NCBI GenBank assembly: GCA_963790045.1
Contig: CAWBMS010000011.1
Coordinates: 468,735-532,734 of the forward strand
From: DATKMP01 sp963790045
Lineage (GTDB): Bacteria; Bacteroidota; Ignavibacteria; UBA10030
Length of the DNA: 64,000 nt
Direction: 5' to 3'
The translations under genes and the position numbers were made by a program. Every line of letters begins with the position of its first letter. Position 1 is the stretch's first letter. The notes below the pieces were generated by a model. It was not told the DNA's origin, made no database searches, and saw only the letters and a list, made by a program, of their open reading frames with translations. Positions 29,241 to 41,082 of the stretch are shown piece after piece.

Positions 29241-30062
29241 ATGGCGGCGCGAAAATCTCCATCGAAGAATCAGCAATCTGTGATTGTGCTCCTGACAGAT
29301 TTTGGACTTCAGGATCAATATGTTGCAGCGATGAAAGGTGTTCTTCTTTCTTTGCAGCCGTCGGTGCGAATCGTCGATCTCTCGCATGATGTTCAACCGC
29401 ACAAAATTTCTCAAGCGGGATATTTATTGTGGTCGTCCTACAAATATTTTCCGAAAAACACTCTTTTCGTTTGTGTGGTTGATCCCGGTGTCGGCAGCGA
29501 ACGAAAAATACTTGCCGCTCAAACACCAAACTACACGTTCCTTGCTCCTGATAATGGATTGTTGGATGCCGTGTTGAGTGAAGAAACAAAGTTCGAGTTG
29601 GTTGAAGTGTCGATGGAAAAAATAGCAAGCATTATGCCGACGAATATTTCTCCCACCTTCCACGGACGCGATATCTTTGCGCCGATAGCAGCACGTCTTG
29701 GCGTGGATATGTCAATTCACGAATTGGGTTCGGTACGAGAAAATTTATTTGTGCACTCGCCGTTTGTTCATGGGCAGGAAGTTGTAACCAAAGCTGTCAT
29801 TCTTCATATAGATCGATTCGGCAACATCATTACGAATTTACGTATCGGTGAATTAGATAGTGTCGAAAAAAAAATCAAAGCGATTGCCGTGGGCGGTAAT
29901 CTTGTATCGCGTTGGGTACGGACATATTCGGAAGCACCGGAGAATACGCCGTGCCTTCTTGTCGGCAGTAGCGGACTTGTGGAAGTATCCTTGAAATTAA
30001 AAAGCGCTGCTGGACTTTTTGCTGCAAATCTTGAAACACCGATTCGAGTGTACTGGCAATGA
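29241..30062 (+). CDS. SAM hydroxide adenosyltransferase (DUF62 family)
   Basis: 273 residues matching the fluorinase/chlorinase-like family that, in most bacteria, hydrolyses S-adenosylmethionine to adenosine and methionine. Motifs include LLTDFGLQDQYVAAMKGV with the SAM-contacting Asp, VVDPGVGSERK, FHGRDIFAPIAA and DRFGNIITNL. The long specificity loop of true halogenases cannot be judged by eye, so the hydrolase assignment follows the common case. The stop overlaps the ribD start by 4 nt. Confidence 0.88.
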   Translation: MAARKSPSKNQQSVIVLLTDFGLQDQYVAAMKGVLLSLQPSVRIVDLSHDVQPHKISQAGYLLWSSYKYFPKNTLFVCVVDPGVGSERKILAAQTPNYTFLAPDNGLLDAVLSEETKFELVEVSMEKIASIMPTNISPTFHGRDIFAPIAARLGVDMSIHELGSVRENLFVHSPFVHGQEVVTKAVILHIDRFGNIITNLRIGELDSVEKKIKAIAVGGNLVSRWVRTYSEAPENTPCLLVGSSGLVEVSLKLKSAAGLFAANLETPIRVYWQ

Positions 30063-31147
30063 CGAAGACACGCAAAAATGAATTGATGCAACGCTGCCTT
30101 TTGCTTGCCCAAAAAGGGGAAGGGAAAGTCAATCCGAATCCGATGGTGGGATGTGTCATTGTGCGCGGCGATAAAATTGTCGGCGAAGGATATCATCATC
30201 GATATGGCGGACCGCATGCGGAAGTTTTTGCGTTACAGCAAGCGGGGAAAAAAGCAAAAGGCGCAACGCTATTTGTAAGTTTAGAGCCATGCTCACATTT
30301 CGGCAAAACGCCGCCGTGCGCTGAAGCAATTATTGCTGCCGGAATTAAAAATGTTTTTATTGCCGTAAAAGATCCCAATCCCTTAGTCGGTGGAAAAGGA
30401 ATTCAAAAGCTGCGGCAAGCGGGAATAAAAGTTGAAGTGGGCATTCTGAAGAATGAAGCAAAGGCGTTGAACGAAAAATTCATGACCTTCATGAAAACCG
30501 GCTTGCCGTTTGTCGGCGTAAAAGTTGCGCAAACGCTCGATGGTAAAATTGCGGATGCTTGGGGGAATTCGAAATGGATTACATCAAAGGAATCCCGCCG
30601 TGTTGTGCATCAACTTCGTGCTGATTATGATGCTGTGCTTGTTGGTACAAAGACCGTCGAACTCGATGATCCTGAATTAACGGTTCGAGTGGCCAAAGGA
30701 AGGAATCCAATTCGTGTTGTGGTCGATGGAAAATTTTCGGTATCCGTATCGCGAAAAATCTTTCACACAGCGGAAGCACGAACCATCCTTCTTACTTCAT
30801 CCGTTGCAATGAAACGGAATGCACGTAAAGTACGTCAAATGAAAAAACTCGGCGTGCGTATTTTCGCTGTCGATTCGAATCCGAAATTATCACCGGAAAA
30901 AACATTGAAAGCATTAGCGCAAGAACAAATTTCTTCCGTACTAATCGAAGGCGGTTCACAAACTATTGCGTCGTTTCTTGATGCAAATGTTGTACAGAAA
31001 TTATATTGTTTCATCGCGCCGAAAATCCTTGGCAGCGGATTACCGGGATTGGAGCGATCTCAAAAACGTATCGCCGAAATCATTCATCTAAAAGATATTT
31101 CCTATAATCTTTTTGGCGATGATGTTTTTATAGAAGGATCTTTGTAG
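30059..31147 (+). CDS. ribD: Riboflavin biosynthesis deaminase/reductase RibD
   Basis: 362 residues with two domains. The N-terminal deaminase (about 1-145) has the zinc motif HAEVFAL and PCSHFGKTPPCAEAI. The C-terminal reductase (about 150-360) has VKVAQTLDGKIADAWGNSKWI and a GGSQTIASFLDANVV segment. It carries out the second and third steps of riboflavin synthesis from GTP. There is no room for an FMN riboswitch, because the gene overlaps the previous one; ribE follows. Confidence 0.95.
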   Translation: MTKTRKNELMQRCLLLAQKGEGKVNPNPMVGCVIVRGDKIVGEGYHHRYGGPHAEVFALQQAGKKAKGATLFVSLEPCSHFGKTPPCAEAIIAAGIKNVFIAVKDPNPLVGGKGIQKLRQAGIKVEVGILKNEAKALNEKFMTFMKTGLPFVGVKVAQTLDGKIADAWGNSKWITSKESRRVVHQLRADYDAVLVGTKTVELDDPELTVRVAKGRNPIRVVVDGKFSVSVSRKIFHTAEARTILLTSSVAMKRNARKVRQMKKLGVRIFAVDSNPKLSPEKTLKALAQEQISSVLIEGGSQTIASFLDANVVQKLYCFIAPKILGSGLPGLERSQKRIAEIIHLKDISYNLFGDDVFIEGSL

Positions 31148-31181
31148 AGTTTCACCATTAAAAAATTTTGAAAGAAAACTT

Positions 31182-31790
31182 ATGTTCACCGGACTTGTAG
31201 AAGAAACTGGGACAATCAAAAAACTGAAATCAAAAAACGGCAGCGTCATTTTTACGGTTGCCGGTAAGAAGACAGTCAAGACGCTGCGCATCGATCACAG
31301 TATTGCTGTCAATGGCGTTTGCCTGACGGTGATCAAACATACGGCGACTACTTTTGACGTGCAGGCAGTGGAAGAAACGTTAAAGAAAACGACGATAGGT
31401 AATTTAAAAATCGGCAGTAAGGTAAATCTTGAGCGCCCGTTGTTGCCGTCTGATCGTTTGGGCGGGCATTTTGTCCTCGGGCATGTGGATGGCATGGGAA
31501 AAATTCTATCGATTGAAGATCGTGTGACAAGCTGGCATTTTTGGATTAGCATTCCAAAAAGATTTTGTCATTATCTTATTCCGGTCGGTTCCATTGCTGT
31601 CAACGGCGTCAGTTTGACGATGGCGGAGGTAAAAGAACAAAGTTTTGCTGTTTCAATTATACCGCACACGATGGACGTGACGATGTTCAAAGATTTAAAA
31701 CCCGGTGATACCGTGAATCTTGAATTTGATGTTCTTGGGAAATATCTTGAGCGTATGTTAAAAACGCGAAAACTTATTCCATCAAAATAG
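31182..31790 (+). CDS. ribE: Riboflavin synthase alpha subunit
   Basis: 202 residues, the normal length, starting MFTGLVEETGTIKKL. Two lumazine-binding repeats are visible, each with the SIAVNG(V)-LT motif (SIAVNGVCLTV at about 45 and SIAVNGVSLTM at about 140). It converts two 6,7-dimethyl-8-ribityllumazine molecules to riboflavin. The gene follows ribD by 34 nt. Confidence 0.95.
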   Translation: MFTGLVEETGTIKKLKSKNGSVIFTVAGKKTVKTLRIDHSIAVNGVCLTVIKHTATTFDVQAVEETLKKTTIGNLKIGSKVNLERPLLPSDRLGGHFVLGHVDGMGKILSIEDRVTSWHFWISIPKRFCHYLIPVGSIAVNGVSLTMAEVKEQSFAVSIIPHTMDVTMFKDLKPGDTVNLEFDVLGKYLERMLKTRKLIPSK

Positions 31791-31984
31791 AATTTTAACA
31801 TGAGATGTCTTGCAATTCATTTCGCTTTTCTGTATGTTTTAAGGAGAATTGTGGAGCAAAACAAAAAGTTTATTTCAATCCTATCGAAATCCTCTGGAGC
31901 ACTATCGAACATTTAGCTACTGTTGTTTTTTGAAAATTGTTTATTGCAATTTTGTAGTGATGTGCTTTGATTGGTGCTGAATAA

Positions 31985-34900
31985 GTGAAATCTGTTCAAA
32001 TGTCATGGTGGTTGCGTACTCTTGTGTGGGTACCTGTGGGTCTTGTGCTATGCGCGGGTACCCTTATAGGGGAACGCACGTCCAGCCGATTTGAAACTGA
32101 CGAAGTCGTTGCAAGCGTAGAGACACCACCGGATGGACCGCAACCCAGCGGAAAAATGTCGCGCCGTGCGCGGGCAGCATTGATGCGGAACGCGCGAACA
32201 AATGTGACAGCGAATGCCGTTGATACCTCTCGTGCCGTCTTAAATTATATTCGTTCTTTGCCGCGGGATTCTTCTGCACGTGTGGCACAGTTGCACTATG
32301 TTCGCAAAGATGCGCCTGAGGTAGAACCGCAATATTATAAAACTCCTTCGTTGTATTTAAAAGACCCGGCTGCAGTCAGTAACGAAGCGACGCTTGATTC
32401 TAATCAGAATGTCTATCATCTTCACCGAAGAGTTTCCAATAACGATATCCGTGTACCGCTTGATATGAAAATGGAAGATTATACGACCCTCCGGTTGCAC
32501 GGTGCCGTAAGAAAGAATTGGGAATCGTTTACGCAGGTGTATCAGCTTTCCAGCGAAACTCCAGCTGGTTTGGGTGATGTATTTGCGAAAATTACGAAAA
32601 TCGATATACCCATTCCGAAGAATCCGATCTTCAGTATTTTTGGTCCGCCGCATATCAACATTACGATTAATGGTGCCGTCGATATTCACGCGGCGTTTCA
32701 AAATGTGAAATACGATTTGTACACGGCAAGCGCCACCGGGCAATCGCAAAGCACACCGCAGTTCAGCCAGCAGGTGCAAATCAATGTGCGCGGCGAAATC
32801 GGCGATAAATTAAAAATGGATGCAGACTGGAATACACAGCGTACGTTCGATTATGAGAACCAACTGCATGTCAAATACCAAGGGTATGATGATGATCTGG
32901 TGCAAAGCATTGAAGCAGGAAACGTTTCGTTAACGACCAATTCATCGTTTATATCAAGCAGTTCGGCGTTGTTCGGTATCAAAGCAAAATTCCAGGCAGG
33001 ACCGTTATCGCTCACAACGATTGCTTCACAGAAAAAAGGACAGATGAAAGAGATGTCGGTAGGAGGCGGATCTTCGTCCCAGACCTTTCATATCCATCCA
33101 TCAGATTATTCCAAAGATCATTACTTTGTCGATACTTCATACATCAGTTTGTATGAAAAAAATTACAACTATCCATCTCCGATTGTAAACCCAAATAAAA
33201 CGCTTCAAACTATCGAGGTCTGGGTGTCTGCAGTTAACTTAACCAATGCGTCGAAGCTGCGAAATGTCGTTGCCTTCTTAGATCAAACGAAGACACAGAC
33301 TTATATGGCGCATCGTGATTTGACTTCCGGAATGAGCGGCAGTACAGAAGATATGGTCGCCGGTAGTTTTATCCAATTGCAACAAGGAACCGATTATACG
33401 GTCAACGCCGACGCTGGTATCATTACGATGTTATGCGGTCTTCAAGATGAACAGGCTATTGCCGTTGCTTACACCACGTCTAATGATGGAAATGTAGGTA
33501 ATTACGGTTCTCGTTTAACGAACGATACTTTAAATCTTGTGATGAAACTTGTTCGTCCTAAAAATTTGCCAAGCAGTCCGCAAATGAAAACGGCATGGAG
33601 TATGATGCTAAAGAATCGTTATTTGCTCGGCGTCCGTTCCATCAAAAAAACCGGATTTACTTTTACAATCAATTATACGCAATCGGGACAAACTCCTGTG
33701 CAAACTGTTCCCGGGTATGATATGGGATTGTTAGAACTTTTTGGATTGGATAGAGGCAATATTGATGCAGGAACGGGAACGCCTGATAAAATCTTCGATT
33801 ATGTTGGAAGTGCCAGTGCCGGTAATGGAATTACCGTGGATGAGAATCGGGGAGAAATTATTTTTCCTGTGCTCGAACCGTTTAGTGCGGCTAGCATCAA
33901 AAAGTTTTTAGCTACTCGTGTTAGTGGTGCATTTGATCCAACAACTGCGCAACAGTTGGCTGATACGCTTTCCTATCAAGCAATCTATGATACAACATAT
34001 AACGGCGCCGTCAGTGATATTCGTAACGCTTATTCTTTCGATGGTTCAGTAACGGGTTCACAATCATCAACCTATTCGATCGGCTTTAATGTTGTTGAAG
34101 GGAGCGTCGAAGTCGATGTCGATGGACAGCGTGCCGTGTTGAATTCCGACTATACCGTCGATTATATTTCGGGACAGGTGACGATTAAGAATCAATCGTT
34201 CTTAACGCCCGGAAAAAATTTACAAATTAAATATGAAGCGAACGACATGTTTCAGCTTGCTTCCAAAACGCTCACCGGCGCGCGTGCGGAATTAAACTTA
34301 TCGAAAAATACTTCGCTGGGGCTCACGATTATGAATATGAGCCAGCAATCTTTAAGCGATAAAGTACGTTTGGGAGAAGAGCCAATATCCAATACCATCA
34401 TGGGTTTCGATGGCTCGACAACCATCGATGCACCGTGGCTGACAAAAGCATTAGATTATTTACCAGGATTTAAATCCTTAACGACCTCGCAAATTACTTT
34501 GCGCGGCGAATACGCGTATATGTCTCCCAATCCCAATACACGAACAAGCCCCATCGCTTCGGACAACGGAAAAAGTGTTGCGTATGTCGATGACTTTGAA
34601 GGATCGGTACAATCAATTCCGCTCAATATTTCATTTACGGCGTGGAAAGAAGCAAGTGCACCGTATTATATTAAAGGATTGGATTCATATATACCGTCAG
34701 ATGGTAAAACCATTCCGGTTGATGATAATCTAACGAGCAGTGGACAGATCCTTGCTCCGTTAGATAAAATGTCATACAAAGCGCATGCGACCTGGTTCAA
34801 TGTTACTCCAACCGATGTTTATATGGATACGATTTGGGGAAAGAGGAAGTCTTATGCGCCGGGGGAAAATCAAGTATCGGTGTTGAACTTTTTCTTCCGT

Positions 34901-37900
34901 CCCTATGAACGCGGTATGTATAATTATTCGCAAAGTAAAGATGTGAACGGGAATTATAATTATTCGAGAATTATAGATTCGACGATTTTCAACCAAAATC
35001 ATCGTGAACAAACGTGGGGCGGTTGCCAGTTGGTTCTTGGTACGAATTCAACGAACCTGCAAGATCAGAACATCAATTTTATCGAGATGTGGGTAAATGT
35101 GCAGCAATGCGATGCAGCGCGCACTGCTAAGCTGAACATCGATCTTGGGTACATCAGTGAAGACGTGAATGCCAACAAAAGATTGGATACGGAAGACGGT
35201 TTAGGTACAATAAACAGGACGGGAAATACTTGATCCCAAAAATGATGTGGGGCTGGATAGTCTCTGGGATGACCAAGAAAAAAATGTGTATAGTTCATTC
35301 ATCAAAAACTATCCTCAATATACTGCCGATCCATCCGGCGATGATTGGAAGCAGCCGCCGTACGGCGGATATTGTGCACCAAGCACTGCGAGAAACTGGG
35401 ATGGATGTACTGGAACGGAAGGAAATTCCAATAGTGTTGCCGGCAATATTCCGAACACTGAAGATTTAAACGGTAACAATTTTTTAGATCAAACGAATTC
35501 ATATTTTGAATATGAACTTCCGTTGGATACTAATAACGCCACTTTTAAACAATACATTATTGGAAGATCGCCCGTAACTCCTTTCAATGGATGGATACAA
35601 CTTCGCATTCCGCTTAACGATTATGCTCGCATGATCGGCGCCCCAACCTTGACCAGCGTAGAAGGAATGCGCATGTGGGTTACAGGCACAAAGGATTCGG
35701 TGTTGTTCCGAATGACAGAATTCAATCTCGTCGGTAACCAGTGGACAGCGCAGGTACAGAATGATACGTCTTTCAAAGTCGGCGTTGTGAGCTATGAGGA
35801 TGACCCGAATTATAACACTGACCTAATCGGTGTCTCGCGCCCAAGAGATCTCACCCGTCCCGACATTAATCTTTTTGGTAATGAACAATCGCTGTCCTTG
35901 CTTTTGAATCACGTTCCGGCTGGTGAAGAGCGGGACGCAATAAAATGGTTTAAGGCGCGTCCCTTGAATATGTTCAACTATCACACGCTGAAAATGTTTA
36001 TTCACGGCGAAGATGGGTCGGAACAAGCGACGAAAGGATATCAGGCATTTCATTATGCTCCAACCGATAATGATTCAACTACAAATCATGATGCGGAAAT
36101 TATTTTCCGCTTTGGAACGGATTCGCTCAACTATTATGAATATCGTGCGCCAGTCGCTCCGGGTTGGCTCTTCAATAATGGCAACATATCAGGAGCAAAC
36201 AGTATGGAAATCCATTTTGCGGATTTAACAGCATTGAAATTTGCTAAAGCTGATTCCAATGGCATTTCCGTAAGAGTTCCAGTGAACGGAGGAGTTTGGG
36301 GGTCAACCTATCAGTTGCGTGGAAACCCGACATTAACGTCAGTCACCTATATTTCTATTGGCATTGTCAATACCGGCAAATCACAGCTTATCGGGGAATT
36401 ATGGTGCGATGAATTACGACTGTTGGATGTCGATAACACGCCGGGTTGGGCGTACCGTTTGGAAGCGGGTGTGAAGTTTGCAGATGTGGCTTCGCTTTCT
36501 TTTGGTTACAGTCAGCGTAACCCATATTTTCATGGATTGGAAGATCATTTCGGCAGTTACAATACGGATATAAATTGGAATTTGTCTGCAACGGTGAATT
36601 GGGAAAAATTTTTACCGGAAACATGGAATGGCACGAATCTCGCTTTTTCATATTCACACACCGAGGGATTTTCCAATCCGCTGTATGTTCCCGGAACGGA
36701 TATTTTAGTTGATAAAGCGGTAGCAGCATACAATGCAGCCGATACATCGGCCGCGTCTCGGAAAAAATATGCCAATACCACAGAACTGATCGCCAGTACG
36801 CAAACATTGAATGTAACAGACACGTACGCTGTTCCGACGATTCATTTAAATATTCCGTTGAGCACATGGCTTATAACAGAAACCATCAACCGGATGAGTT
36901 TTGGGTTTTCGTACGCCGACACACGGAGTCGCAGTACAACGATTGAGCATTCTGAAGCATGGAATTGGAATGCTTCTTTTAATTATGCGCTTCCTTTAAG
37001 TCAAAATAATTATATCGCACCGTTTTCAGTCTTTGGAGATTTTTTCCTGTTCCGGCCATGGAAAACGATGAAGGTGTTTTTCACGCCGAGCCAAATAACA
37101 CTCGGAGCGTCTCTTGCGCGCAATCAGTTATATTCTCAAACACGGTTTATCAATACCACCGATACGACGCGAAGTTTTACAGGACAGCGCTCTCTCGGGT
37201 TCAACTGGAAATTTTTTGAAGGCGGTTTGTTTGATTTTGGTTATCGATTATCATGTGTCGGTTGGCAGTAGTTTAAGCAATTTTGAAACAGACCGATTTG
37301 GACAACAACGCCCTTTCTCAGAAATTCTTCAGGATATGTTTTTCAGCGACCGGTTAATTAATTTTGGTATCGACCAGAGCTATCAGCAATCTATAGCATT
37401 TAACACGAAAATTACCGCTCCGCATATTCTCGGTCTAGATAAAATATTCAATCCTAATTTCAAATACAGTGTTGGCTATGGATGGAATAATAATATACAA
37501 GCAGCAGAAAGAGGTAAATCTGCCCAATGGAACGGGAACGTAAATTTTACTTTAGATGTCAATGCAAAACCTTTAACAGACATGATCTGGTCGTCTGCGT
37601 ATGTTCGATCTGCTGCGGATACGACCAAAGGCGGCAAACCGAAAGTAGAGCATGGCGGAACAATTGGATAAAATTTCCCGCTTGTTATTCAAAAATACAC
37701 TCTTTGATTTTGACAAATTCAATATATCGTTCTCGCAGCAAAATAGTTCGCAAAATAGTGGTGTTGTAGGAAGCAACGGCTTTGCGAATATTTTTGCACG
37801 TGTTCCTTTTTTCCAATCTTCGTTACCGGAAAATGGCCCTTCGTTGTTATATCAATTAGGTCTCGCTTCGGATCCTAATGGTGAGATGGTGATGAAGTTG

Positions 37901-39016
37901 AAAAATTCGTTCCCGTTTATTACCGGTTATACCAATCCCGGAATTCGTGCGCAAAGCATAGATAATTCCACAACAATCTTAGGCGATGTTTATTCGCAAA
38001 GTAATAATGTTACTATGCAAACTTCGCGTCCGTTGTGGGAAGGCGCACAGATTACACTCAACTGGAATATCGGTTGGTCGTACGCAGAAAATGTTACATC
38101 GTCAACTGATTCAATGCATGCAATACCGATTATCACAAGCCGCACCTTGAGCGGAGACTTAAGCCGATCATTTTTTACACTGCCGCCGGTATTTATTTTT
38201 AAAAATTTAAAGATGGGAATAGATGAAGTCAACAATCGCTATCAACAAATGAAAGCGGCAGATCCTGGGGATTCAACATCCACACCCGGTGCGAAACTTT
38301 CACAGGCATTTCGCGATGGGTTTGAAGGTATGCCGTGGTTATCGAAAATCCTCGGCGATCTTGCACCGCGCGCCAACTGGTCATTCCATTGGGATGGACT
38401 TGAAAAATTTCCGATCCTCAGCATGATTGCTTCGCGTGCCTCGTTGGATCACGCGTACAGCTCTTCCTACAAAGAACGCTGGACCAGCGCCTCGTCGGAT
38501 GATTATCTCAAAACGACACAAAGTGAGACGATCAACTACGCTTTTTCTCCGCTGGTCGGTTTGAATCTTACACTCAAAGAATTTATTAAAGGCAATATGA
38601 GTGCGACCTTCCGTTACGGGACAAGCGATTCCTACGATCTCATTCCATCCAACGCGCAGGTGAATGAAAATTCTTCCACGAGTACGTCGTTTTCTTTTTC
38701 TTATGGAAGGACCGGAATGCAAATTCCGTTTCTCGGATTATCGCTGTCGAACGATATTGACTTCAGCATTCATTATACTTTGGAACATAACAGCCAAACG
38801 TTGTTCGACTTTAACAACTATTCTTCGAGCGGCATGCCAAACGGCGGTTCCAGTACGATGACGCTGGAGCCGAGTTTAAAATATACGCTGAGTGCGCGTG
38901 TTACTGCACAGGCATATTATCGTTACAAAAAAATTGAACCTGATGCAAGCGGGTCAACGGTAACCGGTTCCACCACGAACGAAGGTGGAGTCGATATTCA
39001 CATCGCTATTCAGTAG
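31985..39016 (+). CDS. sprA: T9SS outer-membrane translocon protein SprA, three frameshifts
   Basis: A giant protein of about 2,340 residues once joined, the size expected for SprA, the 36-strand outer-membrane barrel of type IX secretion. The sequence is split by single-base shifts near 35215, 37250 and 37655. At each point the next frame continues the protein: ILDPKNDVGLDSLWDD, DYHVSVGSSLSNF and LDKISRLLFKNTLFDFDKFN. Recognisable SprA stretches include EIGDKLKMDADWNTQRTFDYEN near residue 275, AYVDDFEGS near 870 and NISFSQQNSSQNSGVVG near the C-terminal third. A GTG at 31985 or the ATG at 32000 could start it; no strong ribosome-binding site distinguishes them. The porX-like gene follows 56 nt later. 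Confidence 0.92.
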
Positions 39017-39072
39017 AAGACGGCTGCATTGCTTCTCGTCATTTTAATCAATATTATTTTCAAGGATATAAT

Positions 39073-40635
39073 ATGGATGCTGTAAAAAAAATATTATGGG
39101 TCGATGATGAAATCGATTTGCTGCGCGCGCATCTGCGATTGCTGGAACAAAAGGGATATCATGTCGAAACGGCAACCAATGGTGAAGATGCCATCGAATT
39201 GGTGAAAGGAACGTCATTCGATCTTGTCTTCCTTGATGAAATGATGCCGGGTTTGGGCGGGCTGCAAACGCTTGCTGCCGTTAAAGAAATTTCTCCTGCG
39301 TTGCCGGTTGTGATGGTAACAAAAAGCGAAGCGGAAAGCTTAATGGAGGAAGCCATCGGCAGCAAAATTACCGATTACTTGGTGAAGCCCGTTAATCCCA
39401 GCCAGATTCTCATGGCTTGCAAAAAAATTCTCGAAGCAAAAAAAATCACCGACCATGTTGTCTCTCGCGACTACATTAAAGAATTTCAAAACATCAGTAT
39501 GCAGCTCCTTCAACCGTTATCGATGGAAGAATGGATTGAACTCTATCTGAAAATTACAAACTGGGACGTTGAACTTGATTCGCATCAAGGGTTGGGGCTG
39601 CGGCAAACGTTGTTAAATCAAAAACGTGAATGCAATGCAGAGTTTTCAAAATTCATCGAAAAAAATTACCGGAAGTGGCTGGAACAAACCGACCGATCGT
39701 TTATGTTGTCGCCAGAAATCGTTGATCGAGTCGTGATCCCGGAATTAAAAGAACGCACTACGGTTTTCTTTTTTGTCGTCGATTGTTTGCGGTTGGATCA
39801 ATGGTTGGTGATGGAAGAATTGTTGTCGGAATATTTTACCATCGAAAAACAATACTATCTCAGCATCCTGCCGACAGCAACGCCGTTTTCACGCAATGCT
39901 ATTTTCAGCGGATATTATCCAGATGATCTTGCACGTCAGTATCCCGAAATATGGACAGACGGGGAAGAGGATGAGTCCAGCTTAAATAGAAATGAACATG
40001 AACTGTTGGACAAATTCTTGGAACGTCGTCGTATCGTCCTCAAACCGGAATCTAAATATGTAAAAATTCTTGATCCTGAATTTGGCAAACAAATCGAGAA
40101 CAACATTCTCTCGTACATGCAAACACGTTTGACGTCGATTGTTGTCAACTTTGTCGATATGCTCGCTCACGGCCGTTCCGATTCGCCGTTGCTGAAAGAA
40201 ATTGCACCGGATGAAGCGGCCTATCGTTCGCTCACACGTTCGTGGTTTCAGCATTCATCGTTATTCGGTATGTTGAAAACATTGAGCACGCAAAAGAATG
40301 TCAAAATTATTCTGACAACCGATCACGGCAGCGTGCGTTGTATGCGGGGAACGAAAATTGTCGGTGATCGTGAAACTTCGACAAATCTGCGTTATAAGTT
40401 TGGCAGGAATCTGAAGGTCGATACACACCAAGCTGTTTTTATCAAAGACCCAACTGAATATAAATTGCCGCACGGCAGCGTCACGACGAATTGCGTCGTG
40501 GCAAAAGAAGACTATTTCTTCGTCTATCCAACCGAATATCATCGCTATCTTAATTACTATCGTGATAGCTTTCAGCACGGCGGCATTTCGATGGAAGAAA
40601 TGATTTTGCCGATTGTGAAGATGCAGCCGAAATGA
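39073..40635 (+). CDS. porX: PorX-type response regulator with PglZ/alkaline phosphatase domain
   Basis: 520 residues. The N-terminal receiver (1-125) has the acidic pair WVDDE, the phosphoacceptor Asp55 in LVFLDEMMPG and the Lys of TDYLVKPVN. The rest is a PglZ-type alkaline-phosphatase-fold domain with metal-site stretches VVDCLRLDQW, PTATPFSRNAIFSGYYP, VNFVDMLAHGRSD and TTDHGSVRC. PorX controls T9SS gene expression in Porphyromonas and Flavobacterium and its effector domain has phosphodiesterase activity. Its position right after sprA fits that role. The stop overlaps tsaE by 4 nt. Confidence 0.92.
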   Translation: MDAVKKILWVDDEIDLLRAHLRLLEQKGYHVETATNGEDAIELVKGTSFDLVFLDEMMPGLGGLQTLAAVKEISPALPVVMVTKSEAESLMEEAIGSKITDYLVKPVNPSQILMACKKILEAKKITDHVVSRDYIKEFQNISMQLLQPLSMEEWIELYLKITNWDVELDSHQGLGLRQTLLNQKRECNAEFSKFIEKNYRKWLEQTDRSFMLSPEIVDRVVIPELKERTTVFFFVVDCLRLDQWLVMEELLSEYFTIEKQYYLSILPTATPFSRNAIFSGYYPDDLARQYPEIWTDGEEDESSLNRNEHELLDKFLERRRIVLKPESKYVKILDPEFGKQIENNILSYMQTRLTSIVVNFVDMLAHGRSDSPLLKEIAPDEAAYRSLTRSWFQHSSLFGMLKTLSTQKNVKIILTTDHGSVRCMRGTKIVGDRETSTNLRYKFGRNLKVDTHQAVFIKDPTEYKLPHGSVTTNCVVAKEDYFFVYPTEYHRYLNYYRDSFQHGGISMEEMILPIVKMQPK

Positions 40636-41081
40636 ATTCAGGGTTAATTACACATTCGGTGAATGAAACGATTGCTGCGGCATGTACCTTTGCTGCGCAA
40701 CTGAATCGAGGCGATATTGTAACGCTGTTCGGCGATCTCGGCAGCGGCAAAACACAGTTTGTCAAAGGTGTGTGTCATGCATTCCATGCGCGAACAGAAG
40801 CAACGAGTCCATCCTTTGTATTGTTGAATCGCTATGAGGGAGTCGATCATTCCGGGAATGAAATGTTGTTGTATCATTTCGATTTGTATCGTGTCAAATC
40901 ACTTTCGGAAATTTATGATCTGGGCTATGAAGAATTTCTTCAGAGTGACGGGATTTGTTTTGTCGAGTGGGCGGAGTTATTGAACGGCTTGCTGCCGTCG
41001 CGGCGTTATGATATTCACTTTTATTATGGCGAAGAAGAAATGGAACGACGAATTGAAATTTCGTCGGTAGGAGAACATTGA
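40632..41081 (+). CDS. tsaE: tRNA threonylcarbamoyladenosine biosynthesis ATPase TsaE
   Basis: 149 residues with the P-loop LFGDLGSGKTQFVKG, SPSFVLLNRYEG and HFDLYRVKSLSEIYDLGYEE, ending with FVEWAELLNGLLP. TsaE drives the TsaB-TsaD complex that puts t6A37 on ANN-decoding tRNAs. The tsaB gene follows directly. Confidence 0.95.
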   Translation: MNSGLITHSVNETIAAACTFAAQLNRGDIVTLFGDLGSGKTQFVKGVCHAFHARTEATSPSFVLLNRYEGVDHSGNEMLLYHFDLYRVKSLSEIYDLGYEEFLQSDGICFVEWAELLNGLLPSRRYDIHFYYGEEEMERRIEISSVGEH

Positions 41082-41082
41082 A

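Noticed and set aside
30000..30060. FMN riboswitch before ribD
   Set aside because: ribD overlaps the upstream gene and no RFN-type conserved stems are visible.
29804..30217. Minus-strand ORFs across the SAM hydrolase/ribD junction
   Set aside because: They lie opposite two well-recognised genes and are mirror-frame artefacts.
36388..36867. 159-residue minus-strand ORF within sprA
   Set aside because: It is fully inside sprA, is rich in Cys/His/Arg as expected for a shadow frame, and has no start signal.
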